A DNA stretch of 19,801 nucleotides from COMBO-56-21 sp041494275 (lineage in GTDB: Archaea; Thermoplasmatota; Thermoplasmata; UBA10834). A model generated the notes under the pieces. The model was given only the letters and a program-made list of their open reading frames with translations, was not told the DNA's origin and did not search any database. Every line of letters begins with the position of its first letter. Position 1 is the first letter of the stretch. Positions 1 through 6,685 of the stretch are shown piece by piece. Location of the stretch: assembly GCA_041494275.1 (NCBI GenBank), contig JBGQAM010000029.1:1-19801 (forward strand), given 5' to 3'. A program made the position numbers and the translations under genes.

Positions 1-955
1 AGAGTATCGGGAATCCGTAGTGATGAGACAGCTCGCCCGCCCCTGCTGAAATCAGAGCCCTCTCGGGTCCTCCGCCCGCCCAGGTCATCGTCCTCATGTC
101 GAAGGCAGCCCCTCCGGTTCCGTAGATGAACGGCGACCCAGGAGCCGCGAGCTGGGCCACCGTCAAGCCTGCAAGGACTTCTGCGTTGTTGACTATTATG
201 GACCCGGCCAACGTGACCGGGCCAGTTATTCCGGCCTGGGGCATCCCGTAGAACGAGATCGGAACGCCCGCACGAGCGAGAACCAAAGCACCCTCGGTCG
301 AACCGCCGTCGAGTTGCAGCGGTGAGAACGGACAGTGCATCGAGGAGAAGATGGGTCTCTTTCTGAGCTCCTTCTCGCCGCCTGCAAGTGCCGCCCCGAT
401 TTCCGCGAGCCACTTCGCCTCTCGTCTATGGCTCGTGGTCTCGACCTGCACGTGCTTCTCGATGCTGGACAAGGCGACCTTGAGATCGACCACATGTCTG
501 ATGTAGTCCGGAACGTCCTGGCTGCTGACGCATGGCCAGAATATGTGTGCGGAGTCCAACGCATTCGCGACCTTGCCGACCATGGCGAGGTCAGCGCTAG
601 TAGACATCCTTCTCTTGCCTGTGTTGAAGTCCATGACGCTGGTTCCGTTTCCGTCCGTTGTGCAAAACATCCGCCTGCCGTCTAGGACGACATCGTATTT
701 CGGATTCCTCGCGCACAGGGTTATGTTCTTCTTTGCCTTGCGGATTGCCTCCTCAATGAGGTTCCCCGGTATCTTGGCAGTGCTGGTCTTGTGGTCGACG
801 GATGATCCGGCGTCCTCCAGGAGCTTCAGGCATTCCTTGCTGATTACCTTGATGCCCGCGTTTTCAAGCACATCCAGCGTCCCCCAGTGAAGCGATTTCA
901 GGTCGTCCTTCTGGAACATGTGGAACGCGACTTTCCCCTTTGGGAATCCAATCAT
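1..955 (-). CDS. MttB/COG5598-family methylamine:corrinoid methyltransferase, 3' end outside window
   Basis: The minus frame is open from ATG 955 to the left edge, about 318 residues, and ends before the gene does. It reads like the trimethylamine:corrinoid methyltransferase (MttB) superfamily: an N-terminal LHWGTLDVLENAGIKV stretch, a RKRPIFSSMHCPFSPLQLD segment (MttB has KKPIFSMLLCPTSPLEL) and a NNAEVLAGLTVAQLAAPGSP segment (MttB has HNAEVLSGIVLAQLTVPG). The family moves a methyl group from a methylamine or betaine to a corrinoid protein in the cytoplasm. True MttB is about 490 aa with pyrrolysine (TAG) shortly after a YGLPSY motif; here the equivalent YGFPIL lies at the very edge, so the decisive codon is not visible. 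Start choice: GGAG sits 9 nt ahead of the ATG and no other ATG follows the upstream in-frame stop. No corrinoid protein or pyrrolysine genes are in the window. The family is fairly sure, the substrate unknown; a non-pyrrolysine glycine-betaine-type enzyme is possible. Confidence 0.85.
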   Translation of the reverse strand, partial: MIGFPKGKVAFHMFQKDDLKSLHWGTLDVLENAGIKVISKECLKLLEDAGSSVDHKTSTAKIPGNLIEEAIRKAKKNITLCARNPKYDVVLDGRRMFCTTDGNGTSVMDFNTGKRRMSTSADLAMVGKVANALDSAHIFWPCVSSQDVPDYIRHVVDLKVALSSIEKHVQVETTSHRREAKWLAEIGAALAGGEKELRKRPIFSSMHCPFSPLQLDGGSTEGALVLARAGVPISFYGMPQAGITGPVTLAGSIIVNNAEVLAGLTVAQLAAPGSPFIYGTGGAAFDMRTMTWAGGGPERALISAGAGELSHHYGFPIL

Positions 956-1030
956 TTCTTCGCTCTCCTTTACATCGATATGCTTCTGAAATCCACGCAA
1001 TTCTGCGAAGCATATCAGGGTAACAATATC

Positions 1031-1039
1031 AAGTATTTA
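1031..1039 (-). promoter_or_regulatory. Candidate TATA box for the MttB-family gene
   Basis: The minus strand reads TAAATACTT here, an A/T-rich box in otherwise GC-rich DNA. Transcription about 26 bp downstream would give a leader of roughly 50 nt containing the GGAG ribosome site before ATG 955. Inferred from position and composition only. Confidence 0.35.
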
Positions 1040-1156
1040 GTTAGTGGGAGGAGAGGCATGAATCGGGTAGGTTCGTGACGACTCTCCTTCACGAGAATGT
1101 CGAGACACGACCGGTCAAGTGGACTTGCGGGGAGTCCCGAAAGGCTTTAATCAAGA

Positions 1157-1165
1157 GATACATAT
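1157..1165 (+). promoter_or_regulatory. Candidate TATA box for tRNA-Leu
   Basis: GATACATAT is centred 26 bp ahead of the first base of the mature tRNA, the spacing expected for an archaeal TATA box with transcription starting at or near the tRNA 5' end. Confidence 0.4.
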
Positions 1166-1186
1166 GGCCGGACATCCAGCCATTCT

Positions 1187-1271
1187 GCGGGGGTAGCCAA
1201 GCCCGGTCAACGGCGCCAGATTGAGGGTCTGGTCTCGCAGGAGTCCTTGAGTTCAAATCTCAGCCCCCGCA
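1187..1271 (+). tRNA. tRNA-Leu, anticodon GAG
   Basis: A full cloverleaf folds by eye. The acceptor stem is GCGGGGG/CCCCCGC with discriminator A. The anticodon stem CCAGA/TCTGG encloses loop TTGAGGG, giving anticodon GAG (leucine codons CUC and CUU). A long variable arm marks a class II tRNA, and the T loop is TTCAAAT. No intron is visible. CCA is encoded at 1272-1274, followed by a short T run (CTTTTCT) that could end transcription. It converges with the dehydrogenase gene, 32 bp away. Confidence 0.96.
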
Positions 1272-1303
1272 CCATCTTTTCTCCAATCTGTCCCGTCGCA
1301 GTC

Positions 1304-2311
1304 CTATCGATGCGGCTGGGCTGCGAGATTCCTCAGGATGTGCCCGGTGAAGGATTTCGAACCATGTCTCCCGCCAATGTCTGTCGTCAAGTGGCCCGAA
1401 GAGTAGAACTCGGACACGGCGCGCTCAACTCTCCAAGCGGCCTCCGGAAGTCCGATGTGATTGAGCATCATCGCCCCTGCGAGAACTGCAGCAGTTGGAT
1501 TCGCCACGCCTTTGCCTGCGATATCGGGCGCAGAACCGTGCGCAGGCTCGAAGACCGAATGTTTCGGCCCGATGTTCCCTGATGGCGCAAAGCCGAGACC
1601 GCCAGCTACGCCAGCGGCTACATCAGACAGGATGTCTCCGTACAGGTTGAGCGTCACAATCACGTCAAAGGCTGAAGGGTCTGTAAGGAGCTTCATCGCG
1701 GCGGAGTCGACCAACTGCTCCGATGCCTGCAAGCCCCTTCCCCTCGTCTTCATCAGTTCCCTGAATGTATTGACGAAAAGCCCATCCGATGCGCGCAGGA
1801 CATTCGCCTTGTGCACGCAAGTGATCCCCTGGCGGCCGTTCGCCAATGCGTATTGGATGGCGAAATCCACGATCCTCTCGGACCCTTTCTTTGTTACTCT
1901 GCGAAGGGTTGTGACCCCTCCGTCATCGTACACCTCGTTCTGTGTGTACATCCCTTCCGAGTTCTCGCGGACTATGACCACATTGATGGGTGCCCTGTTG
2001 GGCAATGGGACAAGTGTCTTCACGGGTCTTAGATTCGCGTACAAGTCGAGCTCCTTCCTGAAACGAAGGACCGGAGGATCGTATTCAGGGCCTTCGACTG
2101 ATGTGATGGCACCGAAGAGGGAACTGTCGCACGATCTCATCAGTTGAAGGGTTTCTGCGGGGAAGTAGCTCCCGACCTTCTCGTGCGCCGCCTGTCCGAT
2201 GTCCGCGATAACAAACTCCAGGTCGTCCGTGGCTCCCTTGAGAATGCTCACAGCGCACTCAACGACCTCAGGACCAATGCCGTCTCCTGGGAGCACACAG
2301 ATGCGCTTCAT
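1304..2311 (-). CDS. NAD-type isocitrate/homoisocitrate dehydrogenase family protein
   Basis: A 335-residue beta-decarboxylating dehydrogenase, full length for the IPMDH/IDH/HICDH family. It starts with the nucleotide-loop motif LPGDGIGPEV (7-16). Substrate-binding arginines lie in LRFRKELDLYANLRP (82-96) and at R115; the catalytic Tyr122 and Lys168 and the metal-binding Asp202, Asp226 and Asp230 (NLYGDILSD) are all present. The segment VVIVRENSEGMY (111-122) follows the isocitrate/homoisocitrate pattern (REN-E) rather than the ELTGG of 3-isopropylmalate dehydrogenase. The cofactor loop HGSAPDIAGKG has Asp-Ile where NADP enzymes have Lys-Tyr, which suggests NAD. It could serve the citric-acid cycle, lysine-type homoisocitrate metabolism or another 3-substituted malate. 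It follows the coiled-coil gene by 7 bp, so it is probably in the deoxyhypusine-synthase operon. The stop is TAG. Family certain, exact substrate not. Confidence 0.88.
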   Translation of the reverse strand: MKRICVLPGDGIGPEVVECAVSILKGATDDLEFVIADIGQAAHEKVGSYFPAETLQLMRSCDSSLFGAITSVEGPEYDPPVLRFRKELDLYANLRPVKTLVPLPNRAPINVVIVRENSEGMYTQNEVYDDGGVTTLRRVTKKGSERIVDFAIQYALANGRQGITCVHKANVLRASDGLFVNTFRELMKTRGRGLQASEQLVDSAAMKLLTDPSAFDVIVTLNLYGDILSDVAAGVAGGLGFAPSGNIGPKHSVFEPAHGSAPDIAGKGVANPTAAVLAGAMMLNHIGLPEAAWRVERAVSEFYSSGHLTTDIGGRHGSKSFTGHILRNLAAQPHR

Positions 2312-2318
2312 GTCCGCA

Positions 2319-3386
2319 TTACTCTTGCACTAGCTTGGCGAAGTCAACGAAATGCTTCTCCATGCGCGCAATCCTCTTTCTGCTGTCGTGGATGTCCTTC
2401 TCCATCCTAGCGGCCATCTTGCGCATCTCGTCAACGAGGTTCTCGGCTTCCTTCTCCAGCGCACTTATCTTCGAGTCGTGAGAGAGCGCTTTCGTGGTAT
2501 GTTCCTCGATACTCTTCTCGAGGTCGGCCTGCCTCTCCTTTTCCGCGCTCTTCGAGAAGTAGCTCTCAACCTTCGAGTTGAGCATCGTGAGGATGTTGGA
2601 TACCTTTTCGAACTGCTTCTCCAGCCGCTCGATCCTTTCCTGAGCTTCCCCCAGCTTCGAGGTGAGATCGGGTGCCTGGGCAGCCTTTTCCACCTCGAAC
2701 ATCCTCGTCTCGATCATCTCCAGCTTGTTCTCAATGTTTGCGAGGTTCTTCACCCCGTCGGATATCTCTTCTAGCAGCTCCTTGTCGGGAAACTCGATGG
2801 TTACGGTCTCGGCTCCAGGGACATACGCCTTGAGAGACTGAAGAGCGGCGATTGCGTCCACCGTCGGGAAGCCTCCCTTTACCCTCCCCTCGAGCCCTCG
2901 CAGGGTCGAGACCATCTCGGTCCCAGTCTTGCCGAGCCACGGGTTGGCCTTGACCATCTTCGTGATGTTCTCAATGATGCTCTCCAGCTCGGCACCGCCC
3001 TTCGCAAGGTCTGACTTGTCCATAAGTCGGATATCCCTCAGGGCATCTCGCTTGCCGCGCTTGTTCCAGTCGCCTAGGGAATGTCCCTCGAACGGGAAGA
3101 AACCGGCGAAGTGCTCGACCCCTTTGACAATGATCTCCTGAACCTCGTCCCAGTCCTTCGCGCCCCCGTCGCTCTTGAGTTCTTCTGATGTGTTGAATAT
3201 CATGCATATGCACCCGTTCGGAAGCAGGAACGTGTGAATGAAGTACGGCGCCTCCTGTGCAAACTTGGGGTATGTCTGCGGCTTCTTCTCCTCAATGGCC
3301 TCTATGTATGATTTGTAGTACTCCTTGGCGAAAGCCGCCAGGTCTTGATTCGACGGGATCTCCGGTCCGATCTCCTTGGGGGTCAT
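2319..3386 (-). CDS. Unrecognised coiled-coil protein in the deoxyhypusine synthase operon
   Basis: I do not recognise this 355-residue protein. There is no signal peptide or membrane segment. The first half (about 1-200) looks globular, with a PNGCICMIFNTSEELKS strand-rich stretch and a GHSLGDWNKRGKRDALRDI segment. From about residue 215 to the end it is almost wholly charged heptad-like helix (ERIERLEKQFEKVSNILTML and later KISALEKEAENLVDEMRKM), so a long coiled coil and oligomerisation are likely. The reading frame is open back to ATG 3503, but that start would overlap the deoxyhypusine synthase gene by 71 bp; ATG 3386 has GAGGAG just ahead of it and leaves a 46 bp gap. The dehydrogenase follows 7 bp after its TAA. 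The role may be scaffolding or regulatory; nothing in the sequence proves a function. Confidence 0.8.
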   Translation of the reverse strand: MTPKEIGPEIPSNQDLAAFAKEYYKSYIEAIEEKKPQTYPKFAQEAPYFIHTFLLPNGCICMIFNTSEELKSDGGAKDWDEVQEIIVKGVEHFAGFFPFEGHSLGDWNKRGKRDALRDIRLMDKSDLAKGGAELESIIENITKMVKANPWLGKTGTEMVSTLRGLEGRVKGGFPTVDAIAALQSLKAYVPGAETVTIEFPDKELLEEISDGVKNLANIENKLEMIETRMFEVEKAAQAPDLTSKLGEAQERIERLEKQFEKVSNILTMLNSKVESYFSKSAEKERQADLEKSIEEHTTKALSHDSKISALEKEAENLVDEMRKMAARMEKDIHDSRKRIARMEKHFVDFAKLVQE

Positions 3387-3432
3387 GTTCTCCTCAGCCT
3401 GTAATGGATATGGAGTATTTTCCTCCTCGATA

Positions 3433-4386
3433 TTAATGTCTTCCTGGCCGACCCTCTCCGACCACCGAGCTAGCCAGCATGGGCAGCGTGATAGTGGCAT
3501 CACCTTCCACGGTGATGTACTGGGCGTCCTCCTTGACCTTGCCCCAGGAGACCGCTTCCCTTATCCTGGCGCCTGAAAGCGATCCGTCCCATTCCTCTGC
3601 CGTGGTCAGGTAGACTGCGTACTCGAGCCCGCCCCGGAACTGATTCCACCAGATCACGTGATGCTTAGATATGCCGCCACCCACCATTATCGCGCCCGAC
3701 TTCTTGCACGTGAACACGATGTCCGAGAGTTCCTGCTCGTCCTTGAGGACATCGACGTTGAAGTCTGGATGCTGTTGCTTGAACAGCCAGAGCTGGGACC
3801 CGAAGGCGCCATCCGTGATGCCAGGGACATATATCGGTATCTCGTTCCTCGAGGCCCAGTAGAGTATGGACTTCTTGTCGCTGACCCTCAGGCCAAACTC
3901 GTGTGCAAGTTGCCTGCTAGATAGTGTCTTCTTGCCCTCCTTGTACAACTCAGCGAGGATGGGCTGCATCTTCTGCTCGAGGACGATCCCGTAGCTCTCG
4001 TTCGGTATCAGTATGTTGCCCAACCGGTTGATGCCCTTTCTGTGTAGGTCAGCATCGTCCATCAGGAAATCGCCGTGGTAGTACTTGCGCCAGATCCTCG
4101 CAAGATCATGATCGAGCGTCCCGCAGGTGGTGACGATTACGTCGACGAGTCTATCCTCCACCAGCTTCCTGATCACTCCGCGAGTACCAGTCGATATTAT
4201 GCACGCAGGGAATGACAGAAAGATCGTGCACTGCTTGTCCCTCATCATCTTTCGGACTATCTCACATGCGACGCCAAGCTTCTTCGCGGTGAATCCACCC
4301 GAGGCCAGCATTTGACCGGTCAGATCTTTGACCTTGATGTCATCCTTGATTTCTATGTCCGCTATAGGCTTCATCTTCATCTGCAT
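3433..4386 (-). CDS. dys: Deoxyhypusine synthase
   Basis: Makes deoxyhypusine on archaeal initiation factor 5A by transferring the aminobutyl group of spermidine (or a related polyamine) to a lysine, with NAD; cytoplasmic. The protein is 317 aa, near the usual archaeal length. Visible motifs are VDVIVTTCGTLDHDL (NAD site region), VGGGISKHH, and the segment EWDGSLSGARIREAVSWGKV, whose Lys283 corresponds to the enzyme-intermediate lysine (Lys329 in the human enzyme). Start: the frame is open to ATG 4437, but the added residues (MFSAGCIRRSC...) look non-coding, and ATG 4386 begins an ordinary N-terminus (MQMKMKPIADIEI); ATG 4380 and 4374 are also possible. It leads a three-gene minus operon and is divergent from the CBS gene across 84 bp. 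The stop is TAA. Confidence 0.95.
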   Translation of the reverse strand: MQMKMKPIADIEIKDDIKVKDLTGQMLASGGFTAKKLGVACEIVRKMMRDKQCTIFLSFPACIISTGTRGVIRKLVEDRLVDVIVTTCGTLDHDLARIWRKYYHGDFLMDDADLHRKGINRLGNILIPNESYGIVLEQKMQPILAELYKEGKKTLSSRQLAHEFGLRVSDKKSILYWASRNEIPIYVPGITDGAFGSQLWLFKQQHPDFNVDVLKDEQELSDIVFTCKKSGAIMVGGGISKHHVIWWNQFRGGLEYAVYLTTAEEWDGSLSGARIREAVSWGKVKEDAQYITVEGDATITLPMLASSVVGEGRPGRH

Positions 4387-4433
4387 AGTGTCAGAACCTG
4401 GGTGGCAGCTACGCCTGATACAACCGGCCGAAA

Positions 4434-4444
4434 ACATTTATAGC
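4434..4444. promoter_or_regulatory. Shared TATA element between deoxyhypusine synthase and CBS gene
   Basis: ACATTTATAGC is the only A/T-rich block in the 84 bp divergent spacer. On the plus strand TTTATAG lies about 26 bp ahead of ~4465, just before the CBS start at 4471. On the minus strand TAAATGTT would place transcription near 4410, ahead of ATG 4386. One box may serve both genes. Inferred from position only. Confidence 0.45.
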
Positions 4445-4470
4445 TTTCCTGCTGATGTTCAAGAGGTACA

Positions 4471-4971
4471 ATGCTGAAAGTCAGAGAGGTCATGACCAAG
4501 ACGGTCACCACGGTCACGCCTGATACACTAGTCAAGGATGCAGCTGCTATACTAGCCCTGCGGAACATATCGGGGGTCCCTGTAGTCGATGGCGGGAAGA
4601 TAGTTGGCATTTTCAGCGAAGCCGATGTTCTGAAATCCATCAAGACCACGAAGAAGGACATGCGCCTGATCTACCCGTCTATATCCTCACTGGGCATCGC
4701 GTTCCAGGAAGAGGTCACCCAGAGGGAGATAATCGAGGCATATGAGGAGATCGGCCAGAAACCGGTCAAAGAGGTCATGTCCACGCGAGTGGTCACCGTC
4801 GCGCCGGACATCCCCATCAACGAGGTCATCGTTCAGATGGTACAGAAGAGCATCAACCGGCTTCCCGTGGTGGACAAGAACGTCCTCGTTGGGATAATCA
4901 CGCGAGGAGATGTCATCCGCGGTCTGGCAGTCGAGCATGCTGTCGGAAAGGTCGAGAGTGACAAGAGCTAG
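4471..4971 (+). CDS. Tandem CBS-domain protein
   Basis: A 166-residue protein built almost entirely of two CBS domains: residues about 1-60 (KVREVMTKTVTTVTPDTLV ... NISGVPVVDGGKIVGIFSEADV) and about 97-155 (VKEVMSTRVVTVAPDIPI ... INRLPVVDKNVLVGIITRGDV). A Bateman pair of this kind binds adenine nucleotides or S-adenosylmethionine and senses cell energy or methyl status; no catalytic or DNA-binding domain is attached, so it probably acts on a partner. AAGAGGT (4461-4467) lies just before the ATG, but the TATA box puts transcription start about there, so the mRNA may be nearly leaderless. Its TAG stop is 3 bp from the TAG stop of the convergent zinc-ribbon gene. Confidence 0.93.
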   Translation: MLKVREVMTKTVTTVTPDTLVKDAAAILALRNISGVPVVDGGKIVGIFSEADVLKSIKTTKKDMRLIYPSISSLGIAFQEEVTQREIIEAYEEIGQKPVKEVMSTRVVTVAPDIPINEVIVQMVQKSINRLPVVDKNVLVGIITRGDVIRGLAVEHAVGKVESDKS

Positions 4972-4974
4972 TCA

Positions 4975-6564
4975 CTACCACTTCAGGAACCTCTTTCTCT
5001 TCTTCTCAGGCGCCTTCTGAAGTCCCTCTGTTGCTGGCGCTTCTCCTGGCTTCGGCTCGCTGGGGACCGGCCCGCGCACCGCGGAATCCCTCTTTGGAAG
5101 AGGAGGCCTCTGTGTCCTGTCTTCTGCGTGAGGCGCATCAGTCGTGAAGGTGTGCCCGCATTCGAGACATTTCTGGTTTGCGTCCGGGTAGACGTAGAGA
5201 GATCCTTGGCCGCACTTGCCGCACTTCGCATCCTCGACATGTTTGATGACGCCAAGTTCGAGTCGTTTCTGGTCGAGATCCTTCTCCATAGCGTCTGTCT
5301 TCTCCCGGACTCTTCTAGCGTACTTGACAGCTGTGACGACGTCCTTCCTTTGGAGTGAGTTGCTGACGTTGTCCATGTAAGCCATACTTTCTTGGACATC
5401 CATGCCGTAGCTGGATGCCTCCTTGAGGATTGGAGCATACTTCCGGACAGTGAAATCCGCTTTCTCAGTCTGTCTGGTCTCCATCTCCTTCTGCGTCTTG
5501 ATGAGCTGAAGGTGCGCGTCATCCGCGGCCCTCTCGACCGCCGCGAGGAGGTCCACGGCACGCTTGAATGCCCCCGCCTCGAAAGCCTTCCTCGCCTCCC
5601 TCAGGTCTGAATCTGCTGACGCCGTGTCGGCGCCCACCTCCCGCGCCTCCGCGGCGGAAGCTCTCACAATGTGGAAGGCGTTGTCAATCTCGTTCTTGCG
5701 AACCTCTCTGGCCGCATTCGCTCCTTGCCTCGCATCGCGCATGAGTTTGTCATACTGGGCGAAATCGAAAGCTTGCTTCGCGCCTGCAGCTATCTCCATG
5801 TACTTTCGGGGTTCCTCGGTCCTGGTTCCGAACGACTCATAGTCTGCAAGGAGCCCCTTGAGCTCGGACTCTTCTTTCTCAGTGTCCGCAATGAAGGCGC
5901 TGTAGGTTTTTGAGGCGAGCGTCTCCAAGTTCTCCAGAGCCTCTTCCCTTTGTCTTGGGGAACCACCTAGGAACGTTCTCTTCGCCGCTGCAACCGCAGT
6001 CCGGAGATTCGGATCGAGCCTCCCTCTGCTGTCCGGGATTCTCGCCAGGAGCTCATCTGCAGCTCTGATCGAGACAGCGGCCGAGTACACCTGGAATGTG
6101 CTGAACGACTCCAGACATTCCATGCGCGCGTCCCGACTAAGCTTGATCGCTTCATTGTAGTCGCCAACTATCATCCTGTTGAGCGCGCTCTCCGTAGTCG
6201 AGTCTACACCGAAGAAAGATGGCTTCATAGTGAGCGCCTCGTCTATGTGTTTCTCGACGCTCTTCTCGTCGTCTGTTGGCAGTTCAGTCGGCTCGACAGG
6301 TCTCCGGGCGATCTTCTCGATGTCTCTTCCGATCTCTTGGACTTCCGCCAGCTCTTGAGATGGGGCAATCCCTGGGGGAGGTTCGTTCTTCGCTTTGGCC
6401 AGGGCACTCCTTACTTGCTGCTCTGTGAGCTTCTTGGCTCGTATCTTCTCAATGAAGTCCCGCTTGTATCTGCATGATGACACGTCTATCCTGTATTCTA
6501 CGGCCACCAACTTCAGCTTCCAGATAGGGAGCTCGTTGAGGAAGTGACCCGAATCCTGCGCCAT
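4975..6564 (-). CDS. Large helical protein with SAP-like N-terminus and C-terminal zinc ribbon, function unknown
   Basis: A 529-residue soluble protein that I cannot name. Residues about 9-55 (LNELPIWKLKLVAVEYRIDV, then SSCRYKRDFIEKIRAKKLT) look like a SAP/HeH-type helix-extended-helix fold, often nucleic-acid binding. Residues about 120-430 are long helices rich in Ala, Glu and Arg, TPR- or coiled-coil-like. A zinc ribbon follows with Cys448, Cys451, Cys466 and Cys469 (CGKCG ... CLECGHTF), then a disordered Pro/Lys tail ending KKRKRFLKW. Start: the frame is open to ATG 6651, but ATG 6564 has AGGAGAGAGGT just ahead and begins a natural N-terminus. A TATA-like GCATTATGG on the minus strand near 6612 fits. 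The stop is TAG. It converges on the CBS gene and is divergent from the metal transporter. It could be a chromatin or RNA-processing scaffold; this is inference. Confidence 0.85.
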   Translation of the reverse strand: MAQDSGHFLNELPIWKLKLVAVEYRIDVSSCRYKRDFIEKIRAKKLTEQQVRSALAKAKNEPPPGIAPSQELAEVQEIGRDIEKIARRPVEPTELPTDDEKSVEKHIDEALTMKPSFFGVDSTTESALNRMIVGDYNEAIKLSRDARMECLESFSTFQVYSAAVSIRAADELLARIPDSRGRLDPNLRTAVAAAKRTFLGGSPRQREEALENLETLASKTYSAFIADTEKEESELKGLLADYESFGTRTEEPRKYMEIAAGAKQAFDFAQYDKLMRDARQGANAAREVRKNEIDNAFHIVRASAAEAREVGADTASADSDLREARKAFEAGAFKRAVDLLAAVERAADDAHLQLIKTQKEMETRQTEKADFTVRKYAPILKEASSYGMDVQESMAYMDNVSNSLQRKDVVTAVKYARRVREKTDAMEKDLDQKRLELGVIKHVEDAKCGKCGQGSLYVYPDANQKCLECGHTFTTDAPHAEDRTQRPPLPKRDSAVRGPVPSEPKPGEAPATEGLQKAPEKKRKRFLKW

Positions 6565-6608
6565 GGCAACCTCTCTCCTGAACGCGCGCCCTATCCGAAT
6601 GAACCCCC

Positions 6609-6616
6609 ATAATGCT
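6609..6616 (-). promoter_or_regulatory. Candidate TATA box for the zinc-ribbon protein gene
   Basis: The minus strand reads GCATTATG, centred about 48 bp ahead of ATG 6564. Initiation near 6586 would give a leader of about 22 nt that includes the AGGAGAGAGGT ribosome site. Confidence 0.35.
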
Positions 6617-6654
6617 TTCGAACTAGGGTCACAAAAGGAGCAGCGCAACAAAAC

Positions 6655-6664
6655 CTAAGTATGG
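6655..6664 (+). promoter_or_regulatory. Candidate TATA box for the CDF transporter gene
   Basis: CTAAGTATGG is centred about 27 bp ahead of ATG 6686. No ribosome-binding sequence precedes the ATG, so a leaderless transcript is the simplest reading. Confidence 0.35.
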
Positions 6665-6685
6665 GCGGATATATCGAACCCGCTA

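Noticed and set aside
335..890. Plus-strand open frames over the left edge
   Set aside because: They lie opposite the MttB-family frame, which is open to the edge and has recognisable family motifs.
1461..2147. 228-codon plus-strand open frame opposite the dehydrogenase
   Set aside because: It is the complement of a gene with clear catalytic motifs, has no domain pattern, and no ribosome site or promoter.
3387..3503. N-terminal extension of the coiled-coil protein from ATG 3503
   Set aside because: It would overlap the deoxyhypusine synthase coding end by 71 bp; ATG 3386 has a ribosome site and leaves a normal gap.
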